Assembly (NCBI GenBank): GCA_902601455.1
Contig: CACKNC010000001.1
Span: 96,240-160,239 of the forward strand
Length of the DNA: 64,000 bases
Reading direction: 5' to 3'
DNA from: an uncultured Alphaproteobacteria bacterium
Lineage (GTDB): Bacteria; Pseudomonadota; Alphaproteobacteria; HIMB59; GCA-002718135
Positions within the stretch are counted from its first letter, which is position 1, and every line of letters begins with the position of its first letter. Made by a program: the position numbers and the translations under genes. This document shows positions 60,201 through 64,000 of the stretch, piece by piece. The notes below the pieces were generated by a model, which had not been told where the DNA came from, did no database searches, and worked only from the letters and a program-made list of their open reading frames with translations.

Positions 60201-61363
60201 TTTTGGTAAAAGAGGGTGAAAATGTAAAAGCGAATCAACTTCTTGCTGAATGGGATCCATACACTCTTCCAATTATAGCTGAAAGAGATGGTTTCATAAA
60301 TTATGTTGATTTAAAACAAGGTATTTCTTTTAGAGAATCTATTGATGATACCACTGGTATTTCAAGTAAAATAGTAATTGATTGGAGTCAGAATCCTAAA
60401 TCTAAAAATTTTAAACCAGCAATAAATGTTCAGGATACTCTGGAAGTTGAACATTTGGATAATAATAATTTTGTTAACTACCCAATGTCAATTGATACAA
60501 TTTTAAGTGTTGAAAACGAACAAGAGGTTTATGCTGGTCAAGTACTTGCCAGAATACCTAAAGAGTCTTCAAAAACTAAGGATATCACTGGAGGATTACC
60601 AAGAGTAGCTGAGCTATTTGAAGCCCGTAAACCAAAAGATCCTGCAATAATGTGTGAAATAGACGGAAAAATTTCTTTTGGAAAAGATTATAAGAATAAA
60701 AGGAGATTAATCATAACCAGTTTAGACGAAACTGAAAATTTTGAAATATTAATACCAAGAGCTAAATATTTAAATGTTCAAGAAGGTGATTTTGTTAAAA
60801 AAGGAGATATACTGGTAGAAGGAACTCCTGTACCTCACGATATTTTAAGAATTCTTGGTGTTGAAGAGTTGGCAAGATACTTAGTTAGAGAAGTTCAATC
60901 TGTATATAAACTTCAAGGAGTTTATATTAATGACAAACACATTGAAACAATTGCAAGACAAATGCTTCAAAAAGTTCTTATCAAAAACCCAGGAGACTCA
61001 AGTCTTATGGTAGGTGAGCAAGCCCATAAAAAAGACATTTTGAAACTTAATAGTGAACTTGAAACTAATGGAAAAAAACTTGTAGAATATGAACCAATTT
61101 TATTAGGGATAACTAAAGCAAGTCTTCAAACTTCATCATTTATTTCAGCAGCTTCTTTTCAAGAAACTACAAAAGTTTTAACTGATGCGGCTACTTTAGG
61201 AAAAATGGATAATTTGAACGGTTTGAAAGAAAATGTCATTGTTGGGAGGCTGATTCCTGCTGGAACAGGTAGAATTACCACTGAATATGAAAAGATTGCG
61301 GCAATAAGAGATAAAGAAATACTTGATCAAAGAAATCAAGGTGAAAATATAGAAAATAGCTAA
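57239..61363 (+). CDS. rpoC: DNA-directed RNA polymerase subunit beta'
   Basis: Protein of 1374 residues from the ATG at 57239 (the track's GTG at 57233 is two codons upstream). N-terminal zinc ligands are in [20 protein letters not shown], the Mg-binding active site [12 protein letters not shown] lies near residue 462, and a second zinc group [19 protein letters not shown] lies near 873. Ends shortly before the rpsL promoter region. Confidence 0.99.
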   Translation: MNRELVNIFNQNQGIQTFNSLKISIASPDDVRSWSFGEIKKPETINYRTFKPEKDGLFCSRIFGPVKDYECLCGKYKRMKFRGIICEKCGVEVTLSKVRRDRMGHIELAAPVSHIWFMKSLPSRIATLLDMTIKNLEKVLYFEQFIVVEPGLTDLKKGEVISEDQFIDYQDQYGEDSFSAAIGAEAIEQMLMNIDLESDFEKTKNDLAETKSELKKTKLTKRIKLLESFIVSKNKPEWMILRVLPVIPPELRPLVPLDGGRFATSDLNDLYRRVINRNNRLKRLIDLRAPDIIIRNEKRMLQESVDALFDNGRRGRVITSTNKRPLKSLSDMLKGKQGRFRQNLLGKRVDYSGRSVIVVGPNLKLHQCGIPKKMALELFKPFIFHKLDIYGWANTIKAAKKLVEKEDPRVWDILEEVIREHPVLLNRAPTLHRLGIQAFEPVLIEGKSIQLHPLVCTAFNADFDGDQMAVHVPLSLEAQLEARVLMMSTNNILSPSSGKPIIVPSQDIVLGIYYLSIIRENQKGENRFFLDTNEILKALENKDVTLHTKIQSRIKDFNGDVSKVQTTPGRMILADALPKNKSIDFSLINKVLTKKEVSNIIDTVYRFCGQKETVLFADHIMQIGFKYAAIAGISFGKDDLIIPDEKQKLLDDTQAKVQEYEDQYQDGLITQGEKYNKVVDAWSECTNKVADKMLDVISKPDDDKPINSVFMMAHSGARGSAAQLKQLAGMRGLMAKPSGEIIENPIKSNFKEGLSVLEYFTSTHGARKGLADTALKTASSGYLTRRLVDVAQDAVIREVDCGTTNGVVVEEIVESGNITSPLTERVLGRTPCEDLNHSNGEILVKAGDIIEERHLEEIVNLGLRSMKIRSVLTCTTENGICSKCYGRDLARGTSVNVGEAVGIIAAQSIGEPGTQLTMRTFHIGGAASSSVEQSNSLSPIDGTIKLENTRIIEDKFSNSIILSRNAKIKIEVDRNEKFSINVPFGSKLLVKEGENVKANQLLAEWDPYTLPIIAERDGFINYVDLKQGISFRESIDDTTGISSKIVIDWSQNPKSKNFKPAINVQDTLEVEHLDNNNFVNYPMSIDTILSVENEQEVYAGQVLARIPKESSKTKDITGGLPRVAELFEARKPKDPAIMCEIDGKISFGKDYKNKRRLIITSLDETENFEILIPRAKYLNVQEGDFVKKGDILVEGTPVPHDILRILGVEELARYLVREVQSVYKLQGVYINDKHIETIARQMLQKVLIKNPGDSSLMVGEQAHKKDILKLNSELETNGKKLVEYEPILLGITKASLQTSSFISAASFQETTKVLTDAATLGKMDNLNGLKENVIVGRLIPAGTGRITTEYEKIAAIRDKEILDQRNQGENIENS

Positions 61364-61381
61364 AAAAAAGTAGATATTCTC

Positions 61382-61410
61382 TTGACTTTAACTGCTTCAA
61401 TTTATAAAGA
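61382..61410 (+). promoter_or_regulatory. Candidate promoter for rpsL-rpsG-fusA
   Basis: TTGACT (61382-61387) and TAAAGA (61405-61410) are spaced by 17 bases in the 109-base gap between rpoC and rpsL. An AAAGGA ribosome-binding site lies before the rpsL ATG. A separate start for the str operon is plausible. Confidence 0.5.
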
Positions 61411-61472
61411 CCCATACGTTTTGTTGATGGTAGTGGAAAATTAATTCCAAACACTTAGCAAAGGATAAAATA

Positions 61473-61844
61473 ATGCCAACTATAAACCAACTTGTTCGAA
61501 AAGGTCGTACAGTCCAAAAAAAACGCAATAAAGTTCCTGCTCTAGCATCTTGCCCGCAGAAAAGAGGAGTATGTACAAGAGTTTATACAACAACACCAAA
61601 AAAACCAAATTCAGCTCTCAGAAAAGTTGCAAGAGTTAAACTTACAAATGGCCAAGAGGTATCAGCATACATACCCGGAGAGGGACATAATCTTCAAGAA
61701 CATTCAGTTGTATTGTTAAGAGGTGGAAGAGTGAAAGATCTACCTGGAGTAAGATATCATATATTAAGAGGCACACTTGATACTCAAGGCGTAAGTGCAA
61801 GAAAACAAAGAAGGTCTCTTTATGGGGCCAAAAGACCGAAGTAA
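61473..61844 (+). CDS. rpsL: 30S ribosomal protein uS12
   Basis: A 123-residue protein with [10 protein letters not shown] at the start, [21 protein letters not shown] (the lysine linked to streptomycin response is present), and [15 protein letters not shown]. It is in the decoding centre of the small subunit. Six bases separate it from rpsG. Confidence 0.99.
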   Translation: MPTINQLVRKGRTVQKKRNKVPALASCPQKRGVCTRVYTTTPKKPNSALRKVARVKLTNGQEVSAYIPGEGHNLQEHSVVLLRGGRVKDLPGVRYHILRGTLDTQGVSARKQRRSLYGAKRPK

Positions 61845-61850
61845 AAGTTT

Positions 61851-62321
61851 ATGTCTAGAAGAAGAGCTGCAGAAAAACGAACAATCTTACCCGACCATAA
61901 ATTTAAAGATATAATTCTTGCTAAATTTATGAATAGAATAATGTTAGATGGAAAAAAATCTATTTCAGAAAAAATTGTTTACGGTGCCTTTGACATAGTT
62001 TCAAAAAAAACAGATAAAAGTCCAATTGATTATTTTCACGAAGCTCTCAATAACGTTAAACCAAGTTTAGAAGTTAGATCAAGAAGGGTTGGGGGAGCTA
62101 CATATCAGGTTCCAATGGAAGTAAGACCAAAAAGAGCACAAACACTAGCTATGAAATGGATAGTTGACTCTGCGTCCAAAAGAAACGAGAAAACAATGAG
62201 AGAAAGAGTTGCTAATGAGATAGTAGATGCATTCAATAATAAAGGAAATGCAGTTAAAAAAAGAGAGGAAACACATAAAATGGCAGAGGCTAACAGAGCT
62301 TTCTCTCACTTTAGGTGGTAG
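61851..62321 (+). CDS. rpsG: 30S ribosomal protein uS7
   Basis: A 156-residue protein with [44 protein letters not shown], and [15 protein letters not shown] at the end. It nucleates assembly of the 30S head and, in E. coli, represses the str operon. It is followed by fusA after 12 bases. Confidence 0.99.
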   Translation: MSRRRAAEKRTILPDHKFKDIILAKFMNRIMLDGKKSISEKIVYGAFDIVSKKTDKSPIDYFHEALNNVKPSLEVRSRRVGGATYQVPMEVRPKRAQTLAMKWIVDSASKRNEKTMRERVANEIVDAFNNKGNAVKKREETHKMAEANRAFSHFRW

Positions 62322-62333
62322 TCAGATAGAATT

Positions 62334-64000
62334 ATGTCCAGAACTCATTCATTAGATAAATATAGAAACATTGGTATCATGGCACATATTGACGCCGGGA
62401 AAACTACAACTACTGAAAGAATTCTTTATTACACCGGTAAGTCTCATAAAATTGGTGAAGTTCACGATGGAGCAGCCACTATGGATTGGATGGAACAAGA
62501 GCAAGAAAGAGGCATAACCATAACGTCTGCTGCTACAACATGTTTTTGGAACGAACATAGAATTAACATTATTGATACACCGGGTCATGTTGACTTTACT
62601 ATTGAAGTTGAAAGATCACTAAAAGTTTTAGATGGAGCTGTAGCGGTTTTTGATGGTGTTGCCGGAGTTGAGCCTCAATCTGAAACAGTATGGAGACAAG
62701 CTGATAAATATAATGTTCCAAGAATGTGTTTTATAAATAAGTTAGATAGGACTGGAGCAAACTTTTTTATGTGTGTAGATATGATACCAGAAAGACTTGG
62801 CTCATATCCTCTTGTATTGCAGCTTCCAATAGGTATTGAAAGTAACCTTAAAGGTGTAGTTGATTTAGTAGCTAACAATGCAATTATATGGCAAGACGAA
62901 AGTCTTGGAGCTAAATTTGATATTGTAGATATTCCTGAAGATTTAAAGGATAAAGCAAAAGAATATAGAGAAAAACTTGTTGAAAAAGCTGTTGAGGAAG
63001 ATGACAGCGTTATGGAAAGTTATCTTGATGGAAAAGAGCCATCAATAGATGATTTAAAAAAATGTATAAGAAAGGGTACTATTAAGGGTAGCTTTGTTCC
63101 CGTTCTAACTGGATCAGCTTTTAAAAATAAAGGTGTACAACCACTTCTTGATGCAGTGATAGACTACATGCCTTCACCAAAAGATGTTGCAAATGTTAAG
63201 GGTTCAGATGTTAAAGATGAATCAGTTGAGTTAACTAGAGGATGTGATGATAATGAACCATTCAGTGCTCTAGCATTCAAAATTATGACCGATCCTTTTG
63301 TTGGTAGTTTGACTTTTACAAGAATTTATTCAGGAACTATTAACACAAAAGACTCTGTTCTAAACTCTGTATCTGGAAAAAAAGAAAATATTGGAAGAAT
63401 GCTCCTAATGCATGCAAATAATAGAGAAGAAATTAAAACTGCAAATGCCGGCGACATCGTTGCATTGGTTGGATTAAAAGATGTAACAACAGGTGAAACA
63501 CTATGTGACGTTAATAAACCAATTGTCTTAGAAAGAATGGATTTTCCTGATCCTGTTATTGAAGTAGCTGTTGAACCTAAAACAAAAGCAGATCATGAGA
63601 AAATGGGAACCGCTCTTGGAAGATTGGCTCAAGAAGATCCAAGCTTTAGAGTTACTACTGACCATGAAAGTGGACAGACAATAATAAAAGGAATGGGTGA
63701 ATTACATCTTGAAATCCTTGTTGATAGAATGAAAAGGGAGTTCAAGGTTGAGGCAAATGTTGGTGCTCCTCAAGTAGCTTATAGGGAAACAATCTCAAGT
63801 TCGTTTGATGTAGATTATACTCATAAAAAGCAATCTGGTGGCGCTGGTCAATTTGCAAGAGTAAAAATTACTTTTGATCCTGGTGAAGCTGGTAGTGGAT
63901 ATGAATTTGTTAATAAAATTAAAGGAGGAAATATTCCAACAGAATTAATACCTGGTGTTGAAAAAGGACTTATAGCACAACAACAAACAGGTGTTATGGC
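62334..64000 (+). CDS. fusA: Elongation factor G, 3' truncated by the window edge
   Basis: Not in the ORF track because the frame is open to the window end. From the ATG at 62334 about 555 residues are visible. The GTPase domain has [37 protein letters not shown] and [10 protein letters not shown]; domains II and III and the start of domain IV follow ([18 protein letters not shown]). The missing part should be roughly 135 residues. It translocates tRNA and mRNA on the ribosome. Confidence 0.97.
   Translation, partial: MSRTHSLDKYRNIGIMAHIDAGKTTTTERILYYTGKSHKIGEVHDGAATMDWMEQEQERGITITSAATTCFWNEHRINIIDTPGHVDFTIEVERSLKVLDGAVAVFDGVAGVEPQSETVWRQADKYNVPRMCFINKLDRTGANFFMCVDMIPERLGSYPLVLQLPIGIESNLKGVVDLVANNAIIWQDESLGAKFDIVDIPEDLKDKAKEYREKLVEKAVEEDDSVMESYLDGKEPSIDDLKKCIRKGTIKGSFVPVLTGSAFKNKGVQPLLDAVIDYMPSPKDVANVKGSDVKDESVELTRGCDDNEPFSALAFKIMTDPFVGSLTFTRIYSGTINTKDSVLNSVSGKKENIGRMLLMHANNREEIKTANAGDIVALVGLKDVTTGETLCDVNKPIVLERMDFPDPVIEVAVEPKTKADHEKMGTALGRLAQEDPSFRVTTDHESGQTIIKGMGELHLEILVDRMKREFKVEANVGAPQVAYRETISSSFDVDYTHKKQSGGAGQFARVKITFDPGEAGSGYEFVNKIKGGNIPTELIPGVEKGLIAQQQTGVM

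Overview
The window is a gene-dense, strongly AT-rich stretch of an alphaproteobacterial chromosome. The lineage call rests on families largely restricted to Alphaproteobacteria (the DUF1013/TrcR regulator, DUF1192, a DUF4164-like protein beside zapA, DUF6476 beside rluD, and TIGR02186 beside a TauE exporter) and on conserved gene order (tol-pal, xseB-dxs-tlyA, tuf-secE-nusG-rplKAJL-rpoBC-rpsLG-fusA). Short or overlapping gene junctions, many ATGA/TAATG couplings, convergent genes that overlap and no mobile elements suggest a streamlined, probably marine genome of the SAR11 / HIMB59 / AEGEAN-169 / SAR116 kind. The exact clade cannot be fixed from this sequence alone. No gene-free stretch exceeds 300 bases; the longest are the rplJ leader (about 180 bases) and the rlmB / tRNA-Tyr intergenic region (about 170 bases).

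Layout. 1-2.3 kb: a truncated DUF1365 gene, a cyclopropane-synthase-like methyltransferase and a DUF2878 membrane protein, a fatty-acid modification cassette. 2.3-8.2 kb: TrcR regulator, DUF1192, then a leftward operon tkt-gap-unknown-efp-suhB-rpmE. 8.2-10.2 kb: DUF4164-like, zapA, 5-formyl-THF cyclo-ligase and a YmdB-type phosphodiesterase. 10.2-23.2 kb: yebC, a small PD-(D/E)XK nuclease resembling Hjc resolvases, tolQRAB-pal-cpoB, tilS, ftsH, glmM, hisZ, purA. 23.2-30.8 kb: rpoH and rluD leftward, DUF6476-xseB-dxs-tlyA rightward, aroC and fabI leftward, pdxH rightward.

30.8-47.3 kb is the main accessory block, a molybdenum/tungsten enzyme island. Leftward genes are fdhD, mobA, a TauE sulfite exporter, soeABC (quinone-linked cytoplasmic sulfite dehydrogenase), TIGR02186, a universal stress protein, pyrE and a nucleotidyltransferase. 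Rightward genes are an orphan tungstate-type ABC permease, mobB and moeA, then a two-subunit NAD-dependent formate dehydrogenase followed by a tiny unlisted lipoprotein. A TusA-like sulfur carrier lies between moeA and the formate dehydrogenase. The block makes and sulfurates the bis-MGD cofactor and uses it to take electrons from sulfite into the quinone pool and from formate to NAD+.

47.4-64 kb is the translation/transcription superoperon: tRNA-Thr, rlmB (opposite strand), tRNA-Tyr, tRNA-Gly, tuf, tRNA-Trp, secE, nusG, rplK, rplA, a structured L10 leader, rplJ, rplL, rpoB, rpoC, rpsL, rpsG and a fusA gene cut by the right edge.

Most functions are conventional. The observations most worth following are the Hjc-like nuclease where ruvCAB-ybgC usually lies, the soe/TauE/TIGR02186 module with its cofactor genes, the orphan TupB-like permease beside the formate dehydrogenase genes, and the small lipoprotein behind fdhA. 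I found no CRISPR array, prophage or insertion sequence.
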